A stretch of DNA of 24,424 bases from an uncultured Formosa sp. (GCA_902516685.1 CABXZJ010000012.1:1-24424), one strand, 5' to 3'. Shown: positions 1 through 8,792, counted from the stretch's first letter. Numbers and translations: made by a program. The notes: generated from the sequence alone by a model not told the origin.

Positions 1-1
1 G

Positions 2-130
2 GTCGAGTCACTTAAGCGGATTAGAATAATGAATATTCACTTGAAAAGTAAAGTTGGAAGTTATAGAGATTTAACCCACGAGGAATTAAAAACTTTGAAA
101 AATTCTTTAAAAAATTCAAAAAAATCATAG
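2..130 (+). CDS. 3' end of an unidentified gene (C-terminal 42 residues)
   Basis: The first bases of the window are an open frame without a start, ending in TAG at 128-130. The visible peptide is basic and lysine-rich, contains [18 protein letters not shown], and ends in a run of Lys, Asn and Ser, which suggests a helical charged C-terminus. It stops only 2 nt before the GTG start of the next gene on the same strand, so the two are probably co-transcribed. I do not recognise the family. The gene is cut by the window edge, so length and N-terminal domains are unknown. That it is coding is inferred from the stop-free frame and the tight junction with its neighbour. Confidence 0.5.
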   Translation, partial: VESLKRIRIMNIHLKSKVGSYRDLTHEELKTLKNSLKNSKKS

Positions 131-132
131 GA

Positions 133-558
133 GTGAATACAAAAACAAATCCTTTTCATCTTGCAATTCCAGTTTGGAATTTAAAATCCTGCAGAGAATT
201 TTACAAAGAAACTCTGGGATGCCTAGAGGGTCGAAGTAGTACTCACTGGGTTGACATGAATTTATTTGGGCATCAACTAGTACTTCATTACAAACCAAAA
301 AAAAATCGCAAAATGCATTGTAATGAAGTTGATGGAAAACAAGTCCCGGTCCCGCATTTTGGGGTTATTTTAGATTGGAATCAATTTAATGAATTCTCAA
401 ATCGCCTAAAAAAGAAAAATATTAATTTTGAAATTGAACCCCATGTTAGATTTAAAGGGGAAGTTGGCGAACAAGCAACGATGTTTTTTTTAGACCCATG
501 TGGAAATGCTCTTGAATTTAAATCCTTCAAAGATTTTAGTCAAATTTTTGCTAAATAA
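133..558 (+). CDS. VOC-superfamily (glyoxalase/dioxygenase fold) protein
   Basis: A 141-residue protein with the layout of a vicinal oxygen chelate protein: two beta-alpha-beta-beta-beta modules, residues about 6-60 and 72-135. Likely metal ligands are His9 (HLAIPV), His47 or Gln48 (FGHQLVLH), His75 (PVPHFGV) and Glu128 in the characteristic ending [13 protein letters not shown]. The family includes glyoxalase I, extradiol dioxygenases and antibiotic-binding proteins; the substrate cannot be told from sequence. The start is GTG at 133, which is needed to keep the first metal-binding strand; the next in-frame ATG would remove it. It sits 2 nt after the preceding gene and converges on folD. Fold assignment is confident, catalytic role is not. 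Confidence 0.85.
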   Translation: MNTKTNPFHLAIPVWNLKSCREFYKETLGCLEGRSSTHWVDMNLFGHQLVLHYKPKKNRKMHCNEVDGKQVPVPHFGVILDWNQFNEFSNRLKKKNINFEIEPHVRFKGEVGEQATMFFLDPCGNALEFKSFKDFSQIFAK

Positions 559-658
559 ATTTTTCTAATAAAAAATCCAGGGTCAGGAGGCGCTGATTGA
601 GCTTGAGCTTTCTTTGGACTTAGAATCATAAATGTTCAAAGCGCTGTTAATTTAGCAT

Positions 659-1534
659 TTAGCACATTTTATTATAGGCTAGTAAATTATTCTTCAATAA
701 CATAGCAATGGTCATTGGCCCAACTCCGCCTGGAACAGGTGTGATGTGGCTGGCTTTATTTGAAACCCCTATAAAGTCCACATCCCCAGTAATTCTGTAA
801 CCTTTTTTCTTGCTATCGTCAGGCACTCTAGTAATTCCCACATCAATGATTACGGCATTATCTTTTACCATATCAGCCGTCAAAAACTCAGGAATTCCAA
901 GGGCTGCAATAACAATATCTGCTTGTTGAGTGAGTGATTTAAGATCCTTTGTTCGGCTATGAGCTATTGTAACAGTTGCATTGCCTGCCTTACGCTTTTG
1001 ACTCAATAAAATACTCATAGGTCGGCCAACAATATTGCTTCTACCAATAACAACAACATGTTTACCAGAAGTGGGAATTTCATAACGTTCTAAAAGCTCC
1101 ATAATACCAAAAGGGGTTGCAGAAATAAAGGTTGGCAGGTCTAGGGTCAGTCGGCCCACATTTAATGGGTGGAACCCATCAACATCCTTATTGGGATCTA
1201 TGGACATTATAACTTTCTGCTCGTCTATATGTTTAGGAAGTGGTAACTGAACTATAAAACCGTCAATATCAGGATTATTATTTAAAGCCTCGATTTGTTG
1301 TAATAAAGCCTTTTCAGAGGTGTCCTCTGGGAGTTTGATGAGCGTAGACTCAAATCCGACTAATTGGCAAGCCTTCACTTTTGCCCCTACATAGGTCATA
1401 CTGGCACCATCAATACCAACTAAAACGGCTGCCAAGTGAGGGGCTCTTCGCCCTTGCTTCTTTATTTCTTCAACTGATTTGGCAATTTCTTGTTTAATAT
1501 CAGCACTTGTTTTTTTTCCGTCTAATAATATCAT
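659..1534 (-). CDS. folD: Bifunctional methylenetetrahydrofolate dehydrogenase / methenyltetrahydrofolate cyclohydrolase
   Basis: FolD interconverts 5,10-methylene-THF, 5,10-methenyl-THF and 10-formyl-THF in the cytoplasm, using NADP as a rule, and supplies one-carbon units for purines and formyl-methionine. The 291 residues are the usual family length. The N-terminal catalytic domain has the YxxxK motif (Tyr48, Lys52 in YVGAK), the QLPLP segment at 96-100 and the DVDGF motif (Asp119). The Rossmann part has GRSNIVGRP at 164-172, and the C-terminus has the signature [10 protein letters not shown] at 267-276. Its ATG lies 9 nt downstream of the ffh stop codon, so it is almost certainly the second gene of an ffh-folD unit. 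Nothing is truncated. Confidence 0.97.
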   Translation of the reverse strand: MILLDGKKTSADIKQEIAKSVEEIKKQGRRAPHLAAVLVGIDGASMTYVGAKVKACQLVGFESTLIKLPEDTSEKALLQQIEALNNNPDIDGFIVQLPLPKHIDEQKVIMSIDPNKDVDGFHPLNVGRLTLDLPTFISATPFGIMELLERYEIPTSGKHVVVIGRSNIVGRPMSILLSQKRKAGNATVTIAHSRTKDLKSLTQQADIVIAALGIPEFLTADMVKDNAVIIDVGITRVPDDSKKKGYRITGDVDFIGVSNKASHITPVPGGVGPMTIAMLLKNNLLAYNKMC

Positions 1535-1543
1535 TATAAAATT

Positions 1544-2875
1544 TTAACTTTGCATATTTTTCATCATCTGCATCATATTTCGACCCTTATTCCCTTGCAT
1601 CATTTTCATCATTTTGCTCATTTGGTTAAATTGTTTCATCAATTTATTTACCTCTTGAACTGATGTCCCTGAACCCAATCCTATTCGCTTTTTTCTGCTT
1701 GAATTTATTGATGATGGATTGGATCTCTCGGATGGGGTCATAGAATGAATAATAGCTTCTATATTTTTAAAGGCATCGTCGTCAATATCAACATCTTTAA
1801 GCATTTTTCCAGCACCAGGAATCATACCCATCAAATCTTTCATATTCCCCATCTTTTTGATCTGTTGAATTTGTGACAGAAAATCATCAAAACCAAATTT
1901 ATTTTTAGCTATTTTTTTCTGTATTTTCCGAGCCTGTTTCTCATCAAATTGTTCCTGCGCACGCTCCACAAGAGATACAACATCGCCCATCCCCAAAATA
2001 CGGTCAGCCATTCTTGCTGGGTAAAAAATATCTATAGCCTCCATTTTTTCGCCAGTTCCAATAAACTTTATCGGCTTATTAACAACAGATTTTATAGAAA
2101 TAGCTGCTCCTCCCCTTGTATCCCCATCTAATTTAGTAAGAATTACACCGTCAAAATTTAAAATATCATTAAATGCCTTTGCTGTGTTTACGGCATCCTG
2201 ACCAGTCATTGAATCAACAACAAAAAGAGTCTCATCTGGTTTTGTAGCCTTATGAATATTAGAAATTTCAGTCATCATTTGTTGGTCAACAGCCAATCGA
2301 CCGGCTGTATCTATAATAACCACATCACATCCCGATGATTTAGCTTCTACAATACCAGCTTTTGCAATTGCTACCGGATCATTATTCCCTAAATCACTAT
2401 AAACCTTAACACCAACTTGTTCACCAACAATATTCAATTGTTCTATGGCAGCTGGGCGGTAGACGTCACAGGCAACCAACATCGGTTTTTTAGATTTTTT
2501 ATCTTTGAGAAACTTAGCAAGTTTTCCTGAAAAAGTTGTTTTACCAGAGCCTTGAAGTCCGGACATTAAAACAACGGTTGGACTTCCTGATAAATTAATT
2601 CCTGCAGCATCGCGGCCCATTAACTCAGTAAGCTCGTCTTTAACGATTTTTACCATTAATTGGCCAGGTTGAAGAGTAGTCAAAACATTTTGCCCTAGAG
2701 TTTTATTTTTAACTTTGTTTGTAAATTCTTTAGCGATTTTGTAATTCACATCTGCATCAAGTAAAGCTCTACGGACTTCTTTTAATGTTTCAGCAACATT
2801 AATTTCTGTAATGCTCCCGTGGCCTTTTAATACATGTAAAGCTTTATCTAATTTTTCACTTAAATTGTTAAACAT
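1544..2875 (-). CDS. ffh: Signal recognition particle protein Ffh (SRP54)
   Basis: GTPase that binds signal sequences of nascent membrane proteins together with 4.5S RNA and hands the ribosome to the receptor FtsY and the Sec translocon. The 443 residues show the N domain (1-95), the G domain with P-loop GLQGSGKTT (106-114), DVYRPAA (137-143), DTAGR (189-193) and TKLDGDTRGG (247-256), then the M domain from about 325. The M domain carries the RNA-binding stretch SRKKRIGLGSGTS (393-405) and a methionine-rich end, with many Met in the last 30 residues, as expected for the signal-peptide groove. It is complete and is followed by folD after 9 nt. No 4.5S RNA gene was seen in the window. Confidence 0.98.
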   Translation of the reverse strand: MFNNLSEKLDKALHVLKGHGSITEINVAETLKEVRRALLDADVNYKIAKEFTNKVKNKTLGQNVLTTLQPGQLMVKIVKDELTELMGRDAAGINLSGSPTVVLMSGLQGSGKTTFSGKLAKFLKDKKSKKPMLVACDVYRPAAIEQLNIVGEQVGVKVYSDLGNNDPVAIAKAGIVEAKSSGCDVVIIDTAGRLAVDQQMMTEISNIHKATKPDETLFVVDSMTGQDAVNTAKAFNDILNFDGVILTKLDGDTRGGAAISIKSVVNKPIKFIGTGEKMEAIDIFYPARMADRILGMGDVVSLVERAQEQFDEKQARKIQKKIAKNKFGFDDFLSQIQQIKKMGNMKDLMGMIPGAGKMLKDVDIDDDAFKNIEAIIHSMTPSERSNPSSINSSRKKRIGLGSGTSVQEVNKLMKQFNQMSKMMKMMQGNKGRNMMQMMKNMQS

Positions 2876-2897
2876 TTAAAGTCTATTTTTACTGTTA

Positions 2898-2905
2898 CAA
2901 AATTA
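2898..2905 (-). promoter_or_regulatory. Possible ffh promoter, -7 element
   Basis: On the minus strand the bases read TAATTTTG, a full match to the Bacteroidota -7 consensus TAnnTTTG, lying 22 nt before the ffh start codon. No TTG is found at the expected -33 distance, so this is only half of a promoter. The motif is easily met by chance in DNA this AT-rich. Support comes from the terminator that appears to separate ffh from the gene upstream. Confidence 0.35.
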
Positions 2906-2927
2906 ACAAATTATTTTTTTTAGTATT

Positions 2928-2954
2928 AAAAACGTTTTTAAAACATTAAAAACG
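2928..2954 (-). terminator. AT-rich intrinsic terminator after the SDR gene
   Basis: On the minus strand a 9-bp perfect stem (CGTTTTTAA / TTAAAAACG) with loop TGTT is followed by five T residues. It begins 2 nt after the stop codon of the short-chain dehydrogenase gene. Only two base pairs in the stem are G-C, so stability is modest. The same bases also form a 16-bp perfect palindrome at 2926-2941. Confidence 0.5.
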
Positions 2955-2956
2955 AA

Positions 2957-3646
2957 CTAGGGAGTTGAACTAGAAACTTCAAGTAATTTACCGTTATAAA
3001 ATTTCTGGCCTTTTTCTGAAAAATCAAATATGTAAGAGGCCATTTCAACTGCGGACAAAGGCGCATTGTATCCAGGGAAAGCTTCTTCAAGCATTTCAGT
3101 TTGAACTGCACCTAAAGCTAAAACATTAAATGAAGGTCCAGAGTCTTTGTATTCCTCAGCAAGAAGTTCTGTAAGAGTTATTACAGCTCCTTTACTTGAA
3201 CTGTATGCAGATAATCCAGCAAACTTGGCAGAGCCTTGAACCCCTCCCATTGAGCTAATAGTAACAACATGACCATTAGAAGGCATAAATGGAATAACAA
3301 GTTTAGTAAGTTCAGCTACCCCAAAAACATTAGTATTGTACACATTCTTAAAATCTTCAATAGTTGTTTTAGAAAATGGCTTATTTAAAATTGAACCAGC
3401 GTTATTTATTAAAACATCAACTTGTTTCCAATGCTTGTTTATGTAAATTTCAACATTTTTATAATCTGTAGGGATATTCAAGTCAAATTTAAGGGGCGTT
3501 ATATTTTTATCGTTCAGTTTTGAAACAGGATTAGTATTTCTTGACAATGCTAAAACAGAATAACCTGCATTTGAGAAAAGTGAAACCAGTTCATAGCCAA
3601 TACCTCGACTTGTTCCTGTTATAATAACTGTTTTTTTGGGTTTCAT
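2957..3646 (-). CDS. Short-chain dehydrogenase/reductase (SDR) family oxidoreductase
   Basis: A 229-residue classical SDR. The cofactor-binding motif TGTSRGIG is at 10-17, the structural motif NNAG at 81-84, the catalytic serine in the TISSMGG segment (131-132) and the catalytic pair YxxxK at Tyr148 and Lys152. The Ser-Arg after the second strand (SRN, 36-37) suggests NADP(H) preference, as inference. SDRs reduce or oxidise carbonyl/hydroxyl groups on many substrates, and the substrate here cannot be predicted. The protein is slightly short at the C-terminus compared with typical 245-250 residue members. The gene begins 36 nt after the stop of the upstream membrane protein gene on the same strand and is followed by a terminator-like hairpin before ffh. 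Confidence 0.92.
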   Translation of the reverse strand: MKPKKTVIITGTSRGIGYELVSLFSNAGYSVLALSRNTNPVSKLNDKNITPLKFDLNIPTDYKNVEIYINKHWKQVDVLINNAGSILNKPFSKTTIEDFKNVYNTNVFGVAELTKLVIPFMPSNGHVVTISSMGGVQGSAKFAGLSAYSSSKGAVITLTELLAEEYKDSGPSFNVLALGAVQTEMLEEAFPGYNAPLSAVEMASYIFDFSEKGQKFYNGKLLEVSSSTP

Positions 3647-3682
3647 AAATTTGAATATAGTTACGAAGATACTAAAGTCGTC

Positions 3683-4414
3683 CTAAACACTGTTATTAAC
3701 ACTATATTTTAAAGAAATTCTAGACAAATTATAAAGTGTAATTAGAAAAATAATAACAAAAACTTCAAACCATAAAATATAAATGGGCCACTGTCCAATA
3801 ACTAAAGGATTGTTAACTTGTGGTGGTTCAGCCAGGTACATATAATTACCTCCTGTGTAAAAATTAAAGGGCATAATAAAAACTAACATCAAATTTAGTA
3901 TCAGAAAGGTTTTAATCATCGACTTTTTAGACAGTTTGAGATTTAAATTTTGAAGCAAGAATATCGGCATTGTAAAAATAATAATGTGTCGAACGTAAAA
4001 AACAAAATAAACATAAAAACTTCCATCATAGTCAGTCATTTGAGGAGTTAGTATCCCCATAATTCCTCCTATAATTCCAGTATAGAAAACAAAATCAAAT
4101 AAACCCTGTTTTTTCTTAACAAATGGTATCACAGAGCAAATCAAAGCTGAAATTCCGCACAGGTGAAATGGTAAATCCAATGCTATGCTGAAATTTCCAG
4201 AAATATAAGTTCGTATGGGACTTATTATAGAACTTAAAAATATTACAACACCCATAAAATAGGTGAAATAAATATTTTGCTGTTTTGTTGAAAACCTAGC
4301 CAAGGCTAAAATTGAAAAAATAATTAAAAATGAAACAATAGTATTTCTTACCCATTCCTCTGAAAGAATCTCAATGGTATAAGTGATAGCTTTTGCATTA
4401 CTTAAAATAAACAA
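3683..4414 (-). CDS. TIGR02206/YwaF-like integral membrane protein
   Basis: A 243-residue very hydrophobic protein with about six or seven membrane segments. Family-like features, recalled from TIGR02206 proteins, are the segment LPFHLCGISALICSVIPF in the third helix region, GGIMGILTPQM after the next helices, a conserved FYVRH around the fifth, and GGNYMYLAEPP before the last helix. The function of the family is unknown to me. The start at 4414 is a TTG codon; no ATG occurs in frame until residue 54, which would delete the first helix, so the TTG or a nearby alternative codon must be used. It is divergent from tRNA-Val(GAC) and upstream of the SDR gene, with which it may share a transcript. 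Confidence 0.75.
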   Translation of the reverse strand: MFILSNAKAITYTIEILSEEWVRNTIVSFLIIFSILALARFSTKQQNIYFTYFMGVVIFLSSIISPIRTYISGNFSIALDLPFHLCGISALICSVIPFVKKKQGLFDFVFYTGIIGGIMGILTPQMTDYDGSFYVYFVFYVRHIIIFTMPIFLLQNLNLKLSKKSMIKTFLILNLMLVFIMPFNFYTGGNYMYLAEPPQVNNPLVIGQWPIYILWFEVFVIIFLITLYNLSRISLKYSVNNSV

Positions 4415-4459
4415 CGAAAATATTTTTTGGATTAGTTTTTATAAATTTAAAAAAAATCC

Positions 4460-4487
4460 TTGAAATTTAAAGATATTCCTATTTTTG
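4460..4487 (+). promoter_or_regulatory. Promoter of tRNA-Val(GAC)
   Basis: TTG at 4460-4462, a 17-nt spacer, then TATTTTTG at 4480-4487. This is a full match to the Bacteroidota housekeeping consensus TTG-N17-23-TAnnTTTG. The -7 element ends 11 nt before the first base of the mature tRNA, which would place the start of transcription a few bases upstream of it. Confidence 0.75.
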
Positions 4488-4498
4488 CATTTGCTATA

Positions 4499-4573
4499 GG
4501 GTCATTAACTCAGTTGGTTCAGAGTGTTACCTTGACAGGGTAGAAGTCACTGGTTCGAATCCAGTATGACCCA
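4499..4573 (+). tRNA. tRNA-Val, anticodon GAC
   Basis: A complete 75-nt cloverleaf can be folded by eye. The acceptor stem is GGGTCAT (4499-4505) with ATGACCC (4566-4572), the D stem ACTC/GAGT, the anticodon stem TTACC/GGTAG with loop TTGACAG, and the T stem ACTGG/CCAGT with loop TTCGAAT. The anticodon GAC at 4534-4536 reads GUC and GUU, valine. The discriminator base is A4573 and the CCA end is not encoded. The M1 peptidase start codon follows after 22 nt with no terminator between. Confidence 0.97.
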
Positions 4574-4595
4574 CAAAAAATAAAAATAATTATCT

Positions 4596-6924
4596 ATGCC
4601 TTTTAAACTTAGAAAAATAAAATTTAGCTTTTTTGCTTTTTTAATGACCTCTTTTGTTTTTTCTCAAGAGAATCTGAACAATAGTAAATTCAAACAATTA
4701 CATGAAGAATTACCTACGCCAAACGTTTACAGAACTGCAAGTGGGGCCCCAGGGCATGAATATTACCAACAAACTGCAGATTATGTAATTGATGTAGAAC
4801 TTGATGAAATAAAAAATATTATATATGGAAGAGAAACCATAACCTACACCAATAATTCTCCAGATTTACTTAGCTATTTGTGGGTGCAATTGGATCAAAA
4901 CATTCGCGCAAAAAACTCGCACGGCCAACTCACTTCGACAAACAGTATAGAAAATAAAATGAGTTTTGGTAATATAAAGAGAATGCACGATCGGATGAAT
5001 TTTGATGGCGGGTTTAAGCTTGAGAAAATTACAGATACTAATGGTAAGAAACTCATTTATACAGTAAATGAGACTATGATGCGTATAGAACTCCCAAAGG
5101 CATTAAAAAAAGGACATTCATTCTCATTTGAAATCAAATACCACTACAATATCAATGATAGGCTTAAACTTGGTGGGCGTAGTGGATATGAGTACTTTGA
5201 AAAAGATAAAAATTCAATATATACAATTGCTCAATTTTTCCCAAGAATGGCAGTGTATAACGAAGTTGAAGGTTGGCAAAACAAACAATTTATTGGAAAT
5301 GGAGAATTTACACTTCCCTTTGGGGATTACAAAGTAAGTATTACGGTTCCTAATGACCACATCGTTGCCGCAACAGGTGAACTTAAAAATTACACATCAG
5401 TATTGAGCAAAAAACAAATTCAAAGGCTAGACAGAGCAAAAAACAACTATTCAGACCCTGAAATTATTGTAACTCAAGAGGAAGCAGAGTCCAATGAAAA
5501 AACTAAAAGCGATTCAAAAAAAACTTGGGTTTTTGAGGCAGAAAATGTACGTGATTTTGGTTGGGCGAGTTCTAGAAAATTCATCTGGGATGCTATGGCT
5601 GTAGATATAGCAGGTAAAAAAGTAATGGCTTACAGCTATTACCCTAAAGAAGGTAATCCGCTTTGGGAACAATTTTCTACAAGAGCAGTTGCCCACACCC
5701 TTAAGACATATTCTAAGTATACTATCGATTACATCTACCCTCAAGCAACATCAGTTCATGCCAAATCCATTGGTATGGAGTATCCAATGATTTGTTTTAA
5801 TTTTGGAAGGCCTGAAGAAGACGGAACCTACTCTGAAAGAACTAAGTATCGCATGATTGGTGTAATTATTCACGAAGTTGGTCATAATTTTTTTCCAATG
5901 ATAATCAATTCAGATGAACGACAATGGACATGGATGGATGAAGGCTTGAACAGCTTTGTGGAATACCTCACAGAGCAAGAATTTGAGAGAGATTACCCTT
6001 CAAGAAGAGGGCCCCCAGAAAATATTGTTGAATATATGAAAGGGGATAAAAGTGGTATTGTACCCATTATGACCAACTCAGAATCAATTTTACAATTTGG
6101 GAATAACGCTTATGGAAAGCCTGCCACAGCTCTTAACATTTTAAGAGAAACAATCATGGGTAGAGAATTATTTGATTATGCTTTTAAAACTTATAGTGAG
6201 AGATGGGCCTTTAAACACCCTACCCCAGCTGATTTCTTTAGAACTATGGAGGATGCCAGCGCAGTAGATCTTGATTGGTTTTGGAGAGGTTGGTTTTACA
6301 CCAACGATTGTGTAGATATTTCTTTAGACCAAGTTAATTGGTTTAAAATTAACTCAGCCAACCCTGATATTGAAAATCCTATTTCAAAAAATCAGAAAGA
6401 AAAAAATAGTACTTACATTGGTAAATCTCGTGATGCCGCTTTAATCCCAAAAACAATTACCGAAAAAGACAATGGTGCAGTGGATTTTTATACAAATTAT
6501 GATCCTTTTGAAACTAATATTTTAGACAGAGAAGATTACAAAATATTTCTTGAAAGTCTTAGTGTTGATGAGAAAGCGCTTTTAGATTCGAATAAAAATT
6601 ATTACGAACTTCAATTTTCAAACATCGGTGGGCTTGTTATGCCTATCATTTTAGAATTTACTTTTAAAGATGGTACTCAAGAAATAGTCCGAATTCCTGC
6701 AGAAATATGGAAAAGAAATTCTGAAAAGATCAAAAAAGGTTTTTATACTTGACAAGGAACTAGTAAATGTGAAACTAGATCCTTTCTTAGAAACAGCAGA
6801 TGTTGATTTGAATAATAATTATTGGCCTCCAAGAAATGAACCGACACGTTTCCAGCTTTACAAAAGCAATCAAGAAAAGATTGAAAACCCAATGCAAAGA
6901 TCAATAAGAGCCAAAAAGCGATAG
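4596..6924 (+). pseudogene. M1-family zinc metallopeptidase with a 3' frameshift
   Basis: The first frame gives 718 residues (4596-6752). It has a signal peptide (about 1-23, ending VFSQ), an M1 beta domain, GMEYP at 393-397 (the GxMEN-type motif), and the zinc site HEVGH at 426-430 with third ligand Glu449, exactly the HExxH-x18-E spacing. So the catalytic core is intact. After the A6 run at 6732-6737 that frame reads GFYT and stops. Reading the next frame from 6736 continues as KVFILDKELVNVKLDPF and runs 62 codons to TAG at 6922-6924, including DPFLETADVD, which looks like the normal tail of flavobacterial M1 proteins. Joined, the product would be 775 residues. One extra base in the A6 or T5 run explains it. 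It could be a sequencing or assembly error, a real mutation, or slippage. The DUF6702-like gene follows after 19 nt. Confidence 0.85.
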
Positions 6925-6943
6925 GCTTATAATAACGAACAAT

Positions 6944-7444
6944 ATGATAAAGCCTTTTATATTATTATTAGTCAACACAATGCTTTTCCTTCACGATTTT
7001 CATGTCTCACACACAACTTTATATTACAACAAAAACGAAGAATCTATTGAAATTAGTATAAGAGTTGCTATTGATGATCTAGAAAAAACCTTACAGACAA
7101 ACAGTTCTGGAAAATTAAATCTGGGAAATCAAAAAGAAAATAAATCATCCGAAAAATATATCAAAAATTACTTCAAAAGTCATTTACAAATTTCCTTAAA
7201 TGAAAAAAAGGTAACTTATAAGTGGATTGGTAAGGAAATAGCAAAGGACTTACACGATATTTATTTGTTTTTTGAAATCTCAGATTGTCATTCAGATGGA
7301 AATATAGAATCTATTGGCATTGAAAATACCCTTTTTCTTGAGAGATATGAAAAACAAAGTAATATTGTTTTGATTGAATTTGGGGTTCAAAGCTATAATA
7401 TAAACTTTACAAAAGACTATATAAAAGAGTCTATTATACTTTAA
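6944..7444 (+). CDS. Small secreted protein, DUF6702-like
   Basis: A 166-residue protein with a short N-terminal hydrophobic segment (about 1-18, IKPFILLLVNTMLFLHDF), which is probably a signal peptide. The start of the mature part, HVSHTTLYYN, and the IRVAIDDLEKTLQ segment resemble flavobacterial proteins now grouped as DUF6702 and often found beside M1 peptidase genes; this is from memory of the family. The rest is predicted beta-rich and ends in NINFTKDYIKESIIL. No catalytic motif is visible. It lies 19 nt after the frameshifted M1 gene's outer stop, so the pair likely share a transcript and perhaps a cell-envelope role. It converges on murF, with only 19 nt between the stop codons and no clear hairpin. 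Confidence 0.7.
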   Translation: MIKPFILLLVNTMLFLHDFHVSHTTLYYNKNEESIEISIRVAIDDLEKTLQTNSSGKLNLGNQKENKSSEKYIKNYFKSHLQISLNEKKVTYKWIGKEIAKDLHDIYLFFEISDCHSDGNIESIGIENTLFLERYEKQSNIVLIEFGVQSYNINFTKDYIKESIIL

Positions 7445-7463
7445 AAAAGACCTCCCAAAATAA

Positions 7464-8750
7464 TTAGAAAAACTCTAGCAAGGTTTCTAAGGCCATGCCT
7501 CTTGAACCTTTTATCAAAACCAAAGTGTCTTTGAAAACTAATGATTTAAGCTTTTTTTGAAGAGACTCCTTGGATTCAAAAAAAAGTTCGTTAGATGAAC
7601 CTGAAGCAATTTCATAAAATTTTTTGCCAACAAAATAAACTCTAGAAAAATTTAAAGACGTTACTTTATCAATTAAAGCTTGGTGTTCGAAATTACTTTG
7701 GACACCCAATTCAAACATATCTCCTAAGATTATAGCTTTAGATTTACTTTTCATTTTATTGAAATTTTCTAATGCAGCCAACATACTACTAGGATTGGCA
7801 TTGTAGGCATCTAAAATAAAAGTATTACTTCCTTTCTTTATGATTTGAGAGCGGTTATTTTCAGGACTATATGACTCAATACCCTTTTTAATTATTTCGT
7901 TTTTAACGTCAAAAAAACGTGCAATAAGAATAGATACCGCAAGATTTGAAAAATTATAAGATCCTACAAGCTGGCTTTGTATTGAAAATCCGTCATATTC
8001 TAACTTTAAAAAGGATTTATTTAAAGATTTCGAAAGTTGTAAATCACTACTCCTGCTGTAATTTGAAAAAGTACATATTTTTTTATATGATCCAATTTGT
8101 TTAAGTTGAATTGTATCATCTTTATTAGCAAAAATTAACCCATCATGAACTTTTAAGTAGTTGTAAAGCTCTGACTTCCCCTTTATAACCCCAGATTCAC
8201 TTCCAAATCCTTCCAAGTGGGCTTTACCGAAGTTAGTAATATAGCCATGAGTGGGAGACGCGATCTCGCATAAAGCAGCAATTTCTCCAATATGATTAGC
8301 GCCCATTTCAACAACTCCGATCTCTGTAGATTCATCCATTTGAAGTAATGTCAGTGGCACACCAATATGGTTATTTAAATTACCAAAAGTTGAATGAGTA
8401 TTATAGCGACATGACAAAACAGAAGATATAAGTTCTTTTGTAGTAGTCTTACCATTACTTCCAGTCAAGGCAATTATAGGAATCCCTAAATACTTTCTGT
8501 GAAAAGCAGCTAATTTTTGCAAAGATTTTAAAACGTCATCGACTAAAATTAATTGTTCACTGTGAGAGTCTATTTTTTCATCTACTATTGAATAAGATGC
8601 ACCTAATTTTAAGGCTTTTTTTGCAAATTTATTGGCATTGAAATTAATCCCGTTTAAGGCAAAAAATAGATTACCAGGCCTCATTGTTCTAGTGTCTGTT
8701 GAGACACCTTTTGAATTCAAAAATAAATGATGAAGTTCTTCAATTCCCAT
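7464..8750 (-). CDS. murF: UDP-N-acetylmuramoyl-tripeptide--D-alanyl-D-alanine ligase
   Basis: MurF is the cytoplasmic ATP-dependent ligase that adds D-Ala-D-Ala to UDP-MurNAc-tripeptide, the last step of the peptidoglycan precursor peptide. The 428 residues hold an N-terminal substrate-binding domain (GVSTDTRTMRPGNLFFAL, 15-32), the ATP P-loop GSNGKTTTK (97-105), the TFGNLNNHIGVPLTLL segment (122-137), EMGANHIGEI (149-158), NFGKAHLEGFG (174-184) with a lysine-rich KGKSE after it, and DAYNANPSSM near 311-320 in the C-terminal domain. It is complete. It lies downstream of gldJ on the same strand, but a strong hairpin with a T tract lies between them, ending 13 nt before the murF ATG. Confidence 0.96.
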   Translation of the reverse strand: MGIEELHHLFLNSKGVSTDTRTMRPGNLFFALNGINFNANKFAKKALKLGASYSIVDEKIDSHSEQLILVDDVLKSLQKLAAFHRKYLGIPIIALTGSNGKTTTKELISSVLSCRYNTHSTFGNLNNHIGVPLTLLQMDESTEIGVVEMGANHIGEIAALCEIASPTHGYITNFGKAHLEGFGSESGVIKGKSELYNYLKVHDGLIFANKDDTIQLKQIGSYKKICTFSNYSRSSDLQLSKSLNKSFLKLEYDGFSIQSQLVGSYNFSNLAVSILIARFFDVKNEIIKKGIESYSPENNRSQIIKKGSNTFILDAYNANPSSMLAALENFNKMKSKSKAIILGDMFELGVQSNFEHQALIDKVTSLNFSRVYFVGKKFYEIASGSSNELFFESKESLQKKLKSLVFKDTLVLIKGSRGMALETLLEFF

Positions 8751-8763
8751 AATTTAAATGTAC

Positions 8764-8792
8764 AAAAAAGTCCCAAAATATATTGGGACTTT
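8764..8792 (-). terminator. Intrinsic terminator after gldJ
   Basis: A 10-bp perfect stem (AAAGTCCCAA / TTGGGACTTT) with a 6-nt loop spans 8767-8792. On the minus strand the stem is followed by six T residues, so it terminates transcription coming from gldJ. It starts 22 nt after the gldJ stop codon and ends 13 nt upstream of the murF start codon. Confidence 0.85.

Noticed and set aside
540..629. Short minus-strand frame (MILSPKKAQAQSAPPDPGFF...) between the VOC gene and folD
   Set aside because: Only 29 codons, it runs into the end of the VOC gene on the other strand, and has no signal peptide or partner. Recorded as a finding about the spacer but not called as a gene.
6732..6738. Classical -1 slippery heptamer A AAA AAG in the M1 peptidase gene
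   Set aside because: The tail lies in the +1 frame relative to the catalytic frame, so a -1 slip at this heptamer would not reach it. A single-base insertion, or loss of one A in the transcript, fits better.
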